Shown in pieces: positions 44,278 through 53,251 of a DNA stretch of 64,000 bases (its first letter is position 1; each line of letters starts with the position of its first letter). The DNA is from Pedobacter glucosidilyticus (lineage in GTDB: Bacteria > Bacteroidota > Bacteroidia > Sphingobacteriales > Sphingobacteriaceae): NCBI RefSeq assembly GCF_002483235.1, contig NZ_DLHN01000028.1, forward strand, positions 62,247 to 126,246, written 5' to 3'. The notes beneath the pieces are model-generated. The model ran no database searches. It worked only from the letters and a program-made list of their open reading frames with translations, and had not been told where the DNA came from. The translations under genes were made by a program, and so were the position numbers.

Positions 44278-45054
44278 TTAAAATTTTAAAAAATACTTCC
44301 TAGCAAATATCAGAATTGCTCCGTAAAAATTCTTGATATATCGCCAATTATACTTTTTGGTACTTTGTCCTTTAAAATGAATGATATAAGTATTACCGTA
44401 GTAGTAGTTCTTGAAGCCGCTAAGTTTTAGTCGGTATGATAAGTCTATATCTTCGCCATACATAAAAAAATCTTCATCAAACAAACCGGCCTTAGCTAAA
44501 GCTTTTTTTCTTAATAGCATAAAGGCTCCTGCTAAAATATCAACTTCGGAAATTTCAAATTCTCCAATATGATGTGCATAATAGCTATTAAAAAACTTTG
44601 ATGAAGGCAAAAGCTTAGAAATACCTGTAAAATGAAATAATACTGTTGAAATACCAGGGATTTGCCTTTTAGACTCTTTTAAAAATTCTCCTTGTCCGTT
44701 AATCATTCTCAAACCTAAACCACCAGCTTCAGGGTGTTTATCCATAAAATCAATGGTTTTGGTTAGGGTATCTTTACTGGTGATAGTATCTGGATTTACC
44801 ACTAAAATATATTCCCCGGTAGCTTGTTTGATAGCTTGATTATTAGCTTTTGAAAAGCCTACATTGTTGTTATTACAGATAAGTTTAATTTCTGGATAAT
44901 TGCTTTGCAGCATCTCCACACTTTTATCATCAGAGGCATTATCAACCACAAAAAACTCGTATTCTATGGTTTTGCAAGCGTCTAATAAAGAATCAATTGC
45001 TTGTTGCAGCAAATCTCTTACATTATAATTTACAATAATGATAGATAGTTTCAA
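44278..45054 (-). CDS. family 2 glycosyltransferase
   Basis: 258 residues. GT-A fold with IIIVNYNVRDLL at the start, FFVVDNASDDKSVEML, VNPDT (the DXD-like metal site) near residue 98 and FMYGEDIDLSYRLKLSGFK (the acceptor-side ED motif) near 200. This pattern fits rhamnosyl-type GT2 enzymes acting on surface polysaccharides or lipids. Sugar and acceptor are not predictable. Tight spacing to recR and the SDR indicates one transcript. Confidence 0.9.
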   Translation of the reverse strand: MKLSIIIVNYNVRDLLQQAIDSLLDACKTIEYEFFVVDNASDDKSVEMLQSNYPEIKLICNNNNVGFSKANNQAIKQATGEYILVVNPDTITSKDTLTKTIDFMDKHPEAGGLGLRMINGQGEFLKESKRQIPGISTVLFHFTGISKLLPSSKFFNSYYAHHIGEFEISEVDILAGAFMLLRKKALAKAGLFDEDFFMYGEDIDLSYRLKLSGFKNYYYGNTYIIHFKGQSTKKYNWRYIKNFYGAILIFARKYFLKF

Positions 45055-45056
45055 GC

Positions 45057-45674
45057 TTATTTGTTTAAGGTGTTTTCATAAGGAACACGAGTAGTAATAG
45101 ATCTTCCTAAAGTAATCTCATCGGCATATTCTATTTCTCCGCCAAAGGCAATACCTCTTGCTATGGTGCTTATTTTAAGATTAAAATCTTTAAGTTTTTT
45201 GTGCAGATAAAATATAGTTGTATCTCCCTCCATGGTAGCACTTAAGGCAAATATAATTTCTTTAGTTTCATGATTTTTAATACGTTCAACTAAAGAATCT
45301 ATGGTTAAATCTGCCGGGCCAACACCATCCATAGGTGATATTAAACCATTTAATACATGATATAAACCATGGTATTGGTTGGTGTTTTCAATAGCCATTA
45401 CATCTCTAGTATCCTCAACCACACAAATTAAAGAATGGTCTCTTTTAAAAGAGTTGCATATCTCGCAAATATCAAAATCAGAAATGTTATGACAGGTTTT
45501 ACAGTATTTAATGTTGTTTTTTAAGGTAATAATGCTGCTAGCAAAGGTATCAACGTCTTCTTTGCTTTCCTTTAAAAGGTGTAAAACTAACCTTAATGCA
45601 GTTTTTTTACCTATACCGGGTAAATTACCAAATTCGTTTACGGCATTCTCTAATAATTTAGAGGAGAAATTCAT
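45057..45674 (-). CDS. recR: recombination protein RecR
   Basis: 205 residues, ring-forming partner of RecO/RecF in gap repair. It has the N-terminal helix-hairpin-helix (FGNLPGIGKKTALRLVLHLL), a C4 zinc finger (CKTCHNISDFDICEIC) and a Toprim domain with VVEDTRDVMAIE. Normal length. It leads a three-gene operon and diverges from the Na+/solute symporter across 53 bases. Confidence 0.97.
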   Translation of the reverse strand: MNFSSKLLENAVNEFGNLPGIGKKTALRLVLHLLKESKEDVDTFASSIITLKNNIKYCKTCHNISDFDICEICNSFKRDHSLICVVEDTRDVMAIENTNQYHGLYHVLNGLISPMDGVGPADLTIDSLVERIKNHETKEIIFALSATMEGDTTIFYLHKKLKDFNLKISTIARGIAFGGEIEYADEITLGRSITTRVPYENTLNK

Positions 45675-45727
45675 TTTGCTAAATTAAAAATTAAATGTTA
45701 AATAGCGATTGATAAAACGAGCTTTAA

Positions 45728-47245
45728 ATGTCGCCCATTACTTTATTAATCTTTATTCTGTCTTATTTTTTTGTGTTGATAACGATAGCATTTATCACCT
45801 CAAAAAAGTCTTCAGATAATTCTACTTTTTTTATAGCCAATAGGAATTCTAAATGGTATTTGGTGGCTTTCGGGATGATAGGTACTGCTTTAAGTGGCGT
45901 AACTTTTATTTCGGTACCGGGGCAGGTGGGGGCACCAGCAGGTAACCAGTTTCAGTATTTTCAGTTTGTATTGGGTAATGCTTTAGGTTTTATTATTGTA
46001 GCTACAGTGTTGTTGCCTTTATATTATCGTTTAAATTTAACATCCATTTATGGTTATATAGAAAAAAGATTAGGAGTAGTAAGTTATAAAACAGCAGCAG
46101 CTATTTTTCTAATGAGCCGTACCATTGGTTCGGCTTTTAGGTTGTATCTGGTGGTTATTGTGATGCAGCGTTTTATTTTTGATGCCTTTGGTGTTCCATT
46201 TTGGTTAACGGTTTTGCTTTCATTGGCGTTAATTTGGCTTTATACTTACAAAGGAGGCTTAAAAACCATCATCATTACAGATACTTTACAAACTACTTTT
46301 TTAGTTTTATCGGTGCTTTTAACCATTTATTTTATCTGTAATAGCTTAAATTTAAACGTAATTGAAGCTTTTGAGACTATTAAACAGAGCGGCTACTCCC
46401 AAATATTCTTCTTTGAGAATTTTATGGATAGCAAGTTTCATGTAGCTAAGCAAATACTAGGAGGCATGTTTGTAACCATTGCCATGATAGGCTTAGACCA
46501 AGATTTGATGCAAAAGAACTTAAGCTGTAAAAACATTAAAGAGGCACAAAAAAACATGTTTACCTTTACAGGAATCTTTGTATTGATCAACTTATTTTTT
46601 TTAAGTGTTGGTGCTTTACTTTATGTTTACGCAAGCAAAAATGGTATTGCTATTCCGGTTGATGATACAGGGAACATCAGAACAGATTTTCTTTTTCCAG
46701 AAATAGCCCTTAACCATTTAGCTGTAGTGCCCGCTATTGTTTTTATGTTAGGTTTAACAGCGGCTACTTTTGCCACAACAGACTCGGCCTTAACAGCCTT
46801 AACCACCTCTTTTTGTGTAGATTTTTTAAACTTTGATAAAAAAGAAAATATCAATGATGCTAAATACATTAAAGTAAGACATACCGTACATATTGGTTTT
46901 TCTATCCTGATGTTTTTAGTTGTGTTGTTATTTAACCAAGTAAACAATAAAGCTGTTGTAAGTGCTATTTTTACGGTAGCTTCCTACACTTATGGGCCTT
47001 TATTGGGTTTGTATGCTTTTGGATTATTTGCACAAAAAGGGGTAAGAGATAAATGGGTGCCTATTATTTGTTTGGCAGCACCAGCAATATGTTATGTTTT
47101 AAACATAAATTCTAAAACAATTTTAGGTGGTTATGTTTTTGATAATGAATTGATAGTAATTAACGGATTGATAACATTTTTAGGCCTGTATTTAATAGCT
47201 ACCAAAACTACAGCCGAAGAGAAACTATATAATAGAAGTTTATGA
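45728..47245 (+). CDS. sodium:solute symporter (SSS family)
   Basis: 505 residues with about 13 membrane helices in the LeuT-like SSS fold. GMIGTALSGVTFISVPG (helix 1 break), GTALSG and TTDSALTALTTSF near residue 350 (Na+-site Ser/Thr cluster) are typical. Substrates in this family include sugars, amino acids and organic acids, and the sequence does not distinguish them. Its stop overlaps the start of the LOG-family gene by 4 bases. Confidence 0.92.
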   Translation: MSPITLLIFILSYFFVLITIAFITSKKSSDNSTFFIANRNSKWYLVAFGMIGTALSGVTFISVPGQVGAPAGNQFQYFQFVLGNALGFIIVATVLLPLYYRLNLTSIYGYIEKRLGVVSYKTAAAIFLMSRTIGSAFRLYLVVIVMQRFIFDAFGVPFWLTVLLSLALIWLYTYKGGLKTIIITDTLQTTFLVLSVLLTIYFICNSLNLNVIEAFETIKQSGYSQIFFFENFMDSKFHVAKQILGGMFVTIAMIGLDQDLMQKNLSCKNIKEAQKNMFTFTGIFVLINLFFLSVGALLYVYASKNGIAIPVDDTGNIRTDFLFPEIALNHLAVVPAIVFMLGLTAATFATTDSALTALTTSFCVDFLNFDKKENINDAKYIKVRHTVHIGFSILMFLVVLLFNQVNNKAVVSAIFTVASYTYGPLLGLYAFGLFAQKGVRDKWVPIICLAAPAICYVLNINSKTILGGYVFDNELIVINGLITFLGLYLIATKTTAEEKLYNRSL

Positions 47246-47949
47246 CAAATGATGAGAAAATAAGAAGTGCGTTTGAGAACAAAACTTGGCAAGAAATAAA
47301 AGTAACAGATTCTTGGCAAATATTTAAAATCATGGCCGAGTTTGTAGATGGTTTTGAAAAGCTTGCTAAAATAGGTCCTTGTGTATCTATTTTCGGTTCT
47401 GCCAGAACACCAACAGAAAATAAGTATTACCAAATAGCTGTAGAAACCGGTAAACTATTAACAGAGCGTGGTTATGGTGTTATTACCGGTGGTGGCCCTG
47501 GTATTATGGAAGCCGGTAATAAAGGGGCTTTTGAAGCAGGAGGAAAATCTGTAGGTTTAAATATAGAATTACCTTTTGAGCAATTTCATAACCGATATAT
47601 TGATAGAGATAAAATCTTAGAGTTTGATTACTTCTTTATTAGAAAGGTAATGTTTATGAAGTACTCTCAGGGATATATTGTTTTGCCTGGTGGTTTTGGT
47701 ACTATGGACGAACTTTTTGAAGCCATGACTTTAATCCAAACTGGAAAAATAGCCCGTTTCCCAATAGTTTTAGTCGGAAAGGATTATTGGACAGGTTTAA
47801 TAGATTGGATTAAAAACACCATGCTAGAACAAGAAAGAAATATAAGTCCAGAAGATTTAAACTTATTTAGGCTGGTAGATACCGCAGAAGAAGCAGCAGA
47901 GCATATTTTTAGGTTTTACGAAAAGTATGTTCTTAAGCCAAACTTCTAG
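47242..47949 (+). CDS. LOG family protein (TIGR00730-type)
   Basis: 235 residues with the two LOG signatures: GGGPGIMEAGNKGA near residue 90 and PGGFGTMDELFEA near 150. Characterised members release ribose 5-phosphate from cytokinin-type or other nucleoside monophosphates (LOG/PpnN). The translation start overlaps the symporter stop by 4 bases, which implies coupling. Whether it acts on AMP/GMP or modified nucleotides is unknown. Confidence 0.92.
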   Translation: MTNDEKIRSAFENKTWQEIKVTDSWQIFKIMAEFVDGFEKLAKIGPCVSIFGSARTPTENKYYQIAVETGKLLTERGYGVITGGGPGIMEAGNKGAFEAGGKSVGLNIELPFEQFHNRYIDRDKILEFDYFFIRKVMFMKYSQGYIVLPGGFGTMDELFEAMTLIQTGKIARFPIVLVGKDYWTGLIDWIKNTMLEQERNISPEDLNLFRLVDTAEEAAEHIFRFYEKYVLKPNF

Positions 47950-48047
47950 AAATGATTTAATTCATACATACAGTTACACATCTTTAAACTTTTTTAATGG
48001 CATTGTTATTGGTTGGCTTTTAGAAATTAAATACCTTAAAAAATAAC

Positions 48048-48605
48048 ATGCCTACAACAAAAGCAAAAGCCTCTAAAGCACAAGGTGCTAAAAGAGAAAG
48101 AACAGAAAAAGAATCAGGAGCTTTAAAAGAATTATTTGTAGATTCTTTAAAAGATATCCTTTGGGCCGAGAAACATTTAACCAAAAGCCTTAAAAAAATG
48201 GCTAAAGCTGCTACCTCAGAGCAACTTAAAACAGCTTTTGAAGAGCACTTGACCCAAACCGAAAATCAAATTACCCGTTTAGAAAGCGTATTTGAATCTA
48301 TCGGAGAAAAAGCAACAGCCAAAAAATGTGATGCTATGGAAGGTTTAATTAAAGAAGCAGAAGAGCTTATTGAGGAAACCGAAGATGGTACCGAAGTTAG
48401 AGACGTAGCTTTAATTTCCGCAGCGCAAAAAGTAGAACATTACGAAATTGCCACTTATGGCACTTTAAGGGCTTTAGCCGGAACATTAGGTTTTACAGAA
48501 GCACAAGCTTTGTTAGAAGAAACTTTAAATGAGGAAAAAGAAGCAGATGTTTTACTGACAGAAATTGCAGAAAACGCTGTTAATGAAGAGGCAAGCTTAG
48601 AATAA
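48048..48605 (+). CDS. DUF892 (YciE/YciF-type) ferritin-like protein
   Basis: 185 residues. After a basic, Lys/Ala-rich N terminus (residues 1-25), a four-helix bundle contains ELFVDSLKDILWAEKHL, EHLTQTENQITRLE and AAQKVEHYEIATYGTL, with Glu/His residues placed for a di-iron site as in YciF. These proteins are linked to general stress response. The Lys-rich head may bind DNA. A strong terminator follows. Confidence 0.9.
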   Translation: MPTTKAKASKAQGAKRERTEKESGALKELFVDSLKDILWAEKHLTKSLKKMAKAATSEQLKTAFEEHLTQTENQITRLESVFESIGEKATAKKCDAMEGLIKEAEELIEETEDGTEVRDVALISAAQKVEHYEIATYGTLRALAGTLGFTEAQALLEETLNEEKEADVLLTEIAENAVNEEASLE

Positions 48606-48624
48606 TTATTGCCTGCTTTATTTA

Positions 48625-48666
48625 AAGAAAAGGATTGTTTTACATCAAGTAAACAATCCTTTTCTT
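48625..48666 (+). terminator. terminator after the DUF892 gene
   Basis: AAGAAAAGGATTGTTTTAC pairs with GTAAACAATCCTTTTCTT with a single bulge around ATCAA and is followed by GTTTT. Confidence 0.85.
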
Positions 48667-48722
48667 GTTTTAAGATTTCTGCCTATTCTAACCTTTACAT
48701 AGTTATTAGGATTAAAAATTTG

Positions 48723-48730
48723 TAAATTTG
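48723..48730 (+). promoter_or_regulatory. -7 box of pyrD
   Basis: TAAATTTG followed by CC is an exact TAnnTTTG box ending only 5 bases before the pyrD ATG at 48736, which predicts a nearly leaderless transcript. Confidence 0.45.
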
Positions 48731-48735
48731 CCTAC

Positions 48736-49758
48736 ATGTACAAACTTATTAAACCACTATTTTTTCAATTCGACCCAGAAAAAATCCACTATTTTGTTAC
48801 CGGAAGTTTAAAAAATGCTCAAAAAATATGGGGCCTACCAGCTTTGTTAAAAAAAGCATACAGCTTTAATCATGTTTCATTAGAGAGAGAACTTTTTGGC
48901 TTGAAATTTAAAAACCCTGTTGGTTTAGCCGCAGGTTTCGATAAAAATGGCGAATATATAGAAGAGCTCGCAAATTTTGGTTTTGGTTTTATTGAAGTTG
49001 GTACCGTAACACCCTTACCACAGCCGGGTAATGATAAACCCAGAATGTTCAGGTTACAAGAAGATGCTGCATTAATAAACAGAATGGGTTTCAACAATAA
49101 GGGTGTTGATGTTTTAGCCAGAAAATTGGAAAGTATTAAACGCGATGGTTTAATTATAGGAGGTAATATTGGTAAAAATAAAAATACACCCAATGAAGAA
49201 GCCGTAAATGATTATATCAAATGTTTTGATAGGTTATTTAATGTGGTAGACTATTTTGTTGTTAACGTAAGTTCTCCCAATACTCCAAATTTAAGAGCTC
49301 TACAAGAAAAAGAACCTTTAAAACATATTTTAAACACCTTACAACAAAGAAATCATAAGGATGGTATTTCTAAACCAATCTTATTAAAAATAGCTCCTGA
49401 TTTAACAAATTCTCAGTTAGATGACATTATAGAAATTGTGCAAGAAACTAAAATTGCTGGTATTATAGCTACAAACACCACCATCTCCAGAGATGGATTA
49501 CAGGCACCAGCATCTCTGAAAAACGAAATGGGCGGTGTAAGTGGTAAACCAGTAGGAAAAAGGTCTACCGAGGTCATTAGCTATTTATCAGAAAAATCTA
49601 ATAAAGCTTTCCCTATTATTGGAGTAGGAGGTATACATAGTGCAAAGGATGCTCAAGAAAAGCTAGCAGCAGGGGCAAGTCTGATTCAGGTTTATACAGG
49701 CTTTGTTTATGAAGGCCCTGGCTTAGTTAAACGTATATTAAAAAGTTTGGTAAGGTAG
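48736..49758 (+). CDS. pyrD: quinone-dependent dihydroorotate dehydrogenase
   Basis: 340 residues, class 2 DHODH. The N-terminal extension (about 40 residues, DPEKIHYFV) is the membrane/quinone-binding helix pair, which separates it from class 1. NPVGLAAGFDKNGEYIEEL, the catalytic Ser in VVNVSSPNTPNLR, LLKIAPDLT and IATNTTISRDG are intact FMN-binding parts. It oxidises dihydroorotate to orotate, the substrate of PyrE encoded at 9.1-9.8 kb. Confidence 0.97.
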   Translation: MYKLIKPLFFQFDPEKIHYFVTGSLKNAQKIWGLPALLKKAYSFNHVSLERELFGLKFKNPVGLAAGFDKNGEYIEELANFGFGFIEVGTVTPLPQPGNDKPRMFRLQEDAALINRMGFNNKGVDVLARKLESIKRDGLIIGGNIGKNKNTPNEEAVNDYIKCFDRLFNVVDYFVVNVSSPNTPNLRALQEKEPLKHILNTLQQRNHKDGISKPILLKIAPDLTNSQLDDIIEIVQETKIAGIIATNTTISRDGLQAPASLKNEMGGVSGKPVGKRSTEVISYLSEKSNKAFPIIGVGGIHSAKDAQEKLAAGASLIQVYTGFVYEGPGLVKRILKSLVR

Positions 49759-50419
49759 GTGTATCTTTTCCTTTTGAATTTTCAGGATAGGGGTGCAGTT
49801 GCAGGTGGTTGGTTTCTGGTTTCCATGTCTGTGTTTTCAGTTTTCGTCGGCGACTTTTAATTTTTCTTTCATTGCGATGAGGAACGAAGAAGCAATCTTT
49901 TTTTTATTTATTGAAGGATTGATTTTTGAATGATAGATTGAAGCCTTCCGCTTTTAGCCTTAAAAACCGAGAAATACATATTCTTGCTGGCACTGTAAAT
50001 GACACTGTAAAACTTAAAATTGATACTGTAAATGACACTGTATTTTTATTGATAAAGCAAAACAATAAAATAACGGCTAACGAAATAAGCGAATGCTTGA
50101 AAATAAGCTTAAGCACACAGTAAGACGTAAAATAAAAGAACTTAAAAATAACAGAAAAATAGACCGTATTAGTAGTGATAAAACAGGATATTGGGAAACA
50201 ATTGAATAGTTATATAGTTGACGGTTGTGAGTTGCCAGTTCCCAGTTCTGGGTGGGGATTTTTATTTAGTGAAGGATTGATTTTTGAGTGATTGATGATC
50301 AGTTTTTAGTTGTGAGTTTTGGGTTTTTAGTTTTGAATTTTACCTTTTGAATTTTCTAAGTCATTTATATCCTGATAAGCTAGCTTTTTTCATAAATTTC
50401 AACCTTATTTATTCTTTAT
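49759..50419. other. 661-bp accessory gap with repeats and a gene remnant
   Basis: Contains a direct repeat of GAAGGATTGATTTTTGA (49913 and 50271), a pyrimidine-rich block AAGCCTTCCGCTTTTAGCCT at 49941-49960 and the decayed winged-helix fragment at 49965-50209. No intact gene. Confidence 0.5.
49965..50209 (+). pseudogene. winged-helix C-terminal fragment of a regulator/ATP-binding protein
   Basis: The translation includes two VNDTV units, then ITANEISECLKISLST and a stop at 50121. In the next frame it continues VRRKIKELKNNRKIDRI and GYWETIE to a stop at 50207-50209. Together these make one winged helix-turn-helix of the kind at the C terminus of AlbA_2-type (divergent AAA) proteins, broken by a one-base shift and missing everything upstream. 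The N-terminal side runs straight into an intergenic repeat. Dead remnant. Confidence 0.55.
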
Positions 50420-51325
50420 ATGATGAACGGATTGATTAATAAACAATCAGATTTCTTTGAGAAAATAGCAAGTTTGCTAAAACAGGCAAGAAATTCAATA
50501 ATTAAAACCATTAACCATACAATGGTTAGGACATATTTCGAGGTTGGTAAACTCATTGTTGAAGAGGAGCAGAATGGTAAAGAAAGGGCAGAATACGGTA
50601 AACAGATTATTGAAGAACTTTCTATGAGGTTGATTCAGGAGTTTGGTAAAGGTTTTTCTGCTACTAACCTTAAGCAAATGCGTTCATTTTATCTCATGTA
50701 TTCAAAAGGTCAGACACTGTCTGACGAATTTGAATTAAGTTGGTCTCATTACTTAAAACTTATGAGGATTGATGACCCTAAAGAACGTAAATTTTATGAA
50801 ATTGAATCTGTTAAGAATAACTGGAGCCTAAGGGAGCTTCAACGTCAATATGATAGTGCTCTCTACGCTCGTTTGGCTTTAAGCAGAGATAAAGACAAGG
50901 TTTTAGAGTTGTCTCAGAAAGGATTAGTTATTGAGCATGCTAAAGATGCAGTTAAAGATCCTTATATATTAGAATTTATTGGATTACCAGAACATTCGAT
51001 TTATTCAGAGAGCCAGTTAGAACAAAAACTAATTGATAAATTAGAACATTTCTTACTGGAGCTTGGTACTGGATTTACTTTCGTTGCAAGACAAAAAAGA
51101 ATAACTTTTGACGAGAAGCATTTTCGTGTCGACTTAGTGTTCTATAACCGAATTCTTAAATGCTTCGTTCTTATTGATTTAAAAATTGGAGAATTATCTC
51201 ATCAGGATTTAGGTCAAATGCAGATGTATGTAAACTACTATGACCGCGAAATGAGGTTGCCAGATGAGAATAAAACTATAGGAATTGTTCTCTGTCAAAA
51301 TAAGAGCCAAGCGGTTGTAGAATAG
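50420..51325 (+). CDS. DUF1016 (YhcG-type) PDDEXK nuclease, C-terminally shortened
   Basis: 301 residues. The N-terminal DUF1016 domain (about 10-160, with YFEVGKLIVEEEQNGKERA and SWSHYLKLMRI) is followed by a PDDEXK nuclease domain: FRVDLVFYNRILKCFVLIDLK, split as FRVDLVFY and LIDLKIGE, supplies Asp and the D-x-K site. Full-length relatives usually continue 30-40 residues beyond the TIGIVLC block; here the frame stops at QAVVE and a repeat begins at once. It may be truncated and inactive. DUF1016 proteins often travel with restriction systems and mobile DNA. Confidence 0.8.
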   Translation: MMNGLINKQSDFFEKIASLLKQARNSIIKTINHTMVRTYFEVGKLIVEEEQNGKERAEYGKQIIEELSMRLIQEFGKGFSATNLKQMRSFYLMYSKGQTLSDEFELSWSHYLKLMRIDDPKERKFYEIESVKNNWSLRELQRQYDSALYARLALSRDKDKVLELSQKGLVIEHAKDAVKDPYILEFIGLPEHSIYSESQLEQKLIDKLEHFLLELGTGFTFVARQKRITFDEKHFRVDLVFYNRILKCFVLIDLKIGELSHQDLGQMQMYVNYYDREMRLPDENKTIGIVLCQNKSQAVVE

Positions 51326-51949
51326 ATTAAAGCTTTCCACCTTTAGCCTTCTGCTTTAAGCTTTTTCGAATGATTTCCTGTTTTTGAATTTTAATTTTTC
51401 CCTTTTTACTTTTCAATTATTACCACGGAGTACGCAGAGGGCACAAAGCTGGGTATAGACTTATAAAAGCGCTCTGTGAACTTTGTGCTCTTTGTGGTTA
51501 AAACAATTCTAAGTTTTTAATACGGAGAATGGATTGATAAAGAAGAAAGTCAAATTCCTATGATGATTTAAGCCTTCAGCTTTCCGCCTTTTGCCTTCCA
51601 CATTGCTCTTTTAGTTTAATGTTTAACGTAAGATAAACGTAGGATAAACGTAGGATAGAACTACTTTAACATTTATCTGAAATAGTTAAAACTGTTCTGG
51701 TTTTGACTTACAATAAATATTTGCTTATTTAGAGTTAAATTCTGTTTTATAAAAAATACCTATGGAATTGGATTAAATTATGCTTTATAAAAATTAATAA
51801 TAACTTGATGTTTGCACATATACCAATCTAGTAGGTTGTATTTGCGCAGGTTTATGGGATATATAATAGTTGTATGCAATTTTTCCGAACTGAGCAAAAA
51901 AGCCAACCTTTATTTCCTTTTTTGCATCTAAGTAAATAAAAGCTGAATA
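51326..51949. other. 624-bp non-coding region with repeats
   Basis: No supported ORF. It contains pyrimidine-rich repeats (AAAGCTTTCCACCTTTAGCC near 51330; AAGCCTTCAGCTTTCCGCC near 51569), an inverted repeat at 51422-51498 and an 11-bp tandem repeat ATAAACGTAGG near 51633. Confidence 0.5.
51422..51498. repeat. imperfect inverted repeat (ACCAC...GTGGT element)
   Basis: The arms start ACCACGGAGTACGCAGAGGG and end CTTTGTGCTCTTTGTGGT, imperfectly complementary over about 27 bases each. Similar CAC-AGAG...CTCTGTG intergenic inverted repeats occur widely in bacteria. Confidence 0.55.
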
Positions 51950-52750
51950 ATGAAAAAAACACTAACACTTACAATCTTACTTTTTTGTATAAATAATTTG
52001 TTCGCACAAACAATTCGAGACTCCGTTTTTAATAATGTGATTTTGATTAATAACACAGATGTATCTACGGATGGATTTCATTTTTTAATTGATATACCTA
52101 TCAAACCTCAAAAAGAAGCTATTGTTATTTTCAATGACGACCACCGTATTCCTGCAAAATTATTTTTTAGCAGAAATTCATTCTTATGTGGTCAAAATGA
52201 ATTTATACTTATTACACCTGATTGGGAATATTATAATAATGTTAAAGAAACTGAGAGAAAAAACTCTGGTTTGAAGTTGCATCCTTATAGACAAAATAAA
52301 GTTTATCATATTCAAAGAAATAATACAAAGATCCAAATAGATAGTTCAAGTATAAGAATCGACGACTCAAAGAATTCTATAAAAATAAATTTTAAAAACC
52401 CAGATTTGAAAGAAAACGAAATAAAATATTTTTTTCAGGAATGCTATGGTTCTAAATGTTGTCCAGAAGACCCGTCTTGGAAATTAGAGAAAGAGAGAAA
52501 CGAAATTAAAAATAATTTTAATGAAAAGCACAATGTAAATGTTTATAAAAATGTTTACACACAAATTAAGGGTAAAGAAGGCGAACATTGCGATTATTAC
52601 ACATTAAGTGATTTGACAAATGAACAGAAGATTCAATTTATTTTTCCACCAAAAATCCATACGAAAACAGATGATGTAACACAAGGTTTTTTTGTTATTA
52701 TCTTACCTTCAATTATAAATACTGAGAATATGAAGCACATCAATAAATAA
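51950..52750 (+). CDS. secreted protein of unknown function
   Basis: 266 residues with a clear signal peptide (MKKTLTLTILLFCINNLFA, then QTI). The rest is polar and Asn/Lys-rich with two cysteine-containing spots (SFLCGQNEF and CYGSKCCPEDPSW), which suggests disulfide bonds in the periplasm. I do not recognise a domain. The AT-rich composition and Asn/Lys bias are stronger than in flanking core genes, and it lies among pseudogenes and repeats, so it may be acquired. No partner gene is adjacent. Confidence 0.6.
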   Translation: MKKTLTLTILLFCINNLFAQTIRDSVFNNVILINNTDVSTDGFHFLIDIPIKPQKEAIVIFNDDHRIPAKLFFSRNSFLCGQNEFILITPDWEYYNNVKETERKNSGLKLHPYRQNKVYHIQRNNTKIQIDSSSIRIDDSKNSIKINFKNPDLKENEIKYFFQECYGSKCCPEDPSWKLEKERNEIKNNFNEKHNVNVYKNVYTQIKGKEGEHCDYYTLSDLTNEQKIQFIFPPKIHTKTDDVTQGFFVIILPSIINTENMKHINK

Positions 52751-53074
52751 CAAAATGGATAAAATAAAACTATACACAACAGCAAATTTGCACAAAAATG
52801 GCTGACCCCTCACTGGCGCAAGTCTTAGTGAGTAGGGTGAAAAGGGAGAGCCTGACTTGTGCCTATTCAGTGGGCGTAGTAAAGCATGCAGTATATAATT
52901 TATATAGTAGTGAAAAGAATTATCAAGAAGGTATAGGTTTAATAGATATAAATGCATTAGAGTAATGAAAGCACAAGTCAAGCATTTGCTCTTTATCTAG
53001 CCCTCTAAGACTTGCAGTTAGAGGTACACAATTAAATCGATTGTATATAGCTTGCAAATAATTCATAGATATTT
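52751..53074. other. region with one doubtful small ORF
   Basis: Contains a 55-codon ORF (52798-52965) described separately. The rest shows no recognisable signal. Confidence 0.4.
52798..52965 (+). CDS. doubtful 55-residue ORF
   Basis: Begins MADPSLAQVLVSRVKRESLT and ends GLIDINALE. It has an ATG and balanced composition, but no recognisable family, ribosome site or promoter. It could be chance or the remnant of a larger gene in the decayed accessory patch. Confidence 0.25.
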   Translation: MADPSLAQVLVSRVKRESLTCAYSVGVVKHAVYNLYSSEKNYQEGIGLIDINALE

Positions 53075-53251
53075 ATGAGCAAAAGAGAAAATCAACTTAA
53101 AATGATTGCTGACTTGGTAGATTATTATCGCAAGATGTCTGATAATCAACTTTTGAATATTATCCATGGCAGCAGTTTTAATTGGGATGTTAAGTACAAA
53201 AAAGCCTTAAATATTGTGTTGAAAGAGCGTGGTTTAAAAAATGTAGATTAA
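53075..53251 (+). CDS. small hypothetical protein (58 residues)
   Basis: ATG at 53075 and TAA at 53249-53251. The product (MSKRENQLKMIADLVDYYRK and NIIHGSSFNWDVKYKKALN are visible parts) is helical, amphipathic and basic, with normal-looking codon use, so it may be a real small gene. No family recognised. It is below common length cutoffs and lies in the accessory patch before the thiolase gene. Confidence 0.4.
   Translation: MSKRENQLKMIADLVDYYRKMSDNQLLNIIHGSSFNWDVKYKKALNIVLKERGLKNVD

Noticed and set aside
49926..50123. Intact 65-residue gene
   Set aside because: Its first codons are an intergenic repeat, and the frame is broken relative to a longer winged-helix domain that continues one base out of phase.
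52709..52981. 90-codon minus-strand ORF
   Set aside because: Starts with unusual composition, overlaps the end of the secreted-protein gene and a plus-strand small ORF, and shows no family pattern.
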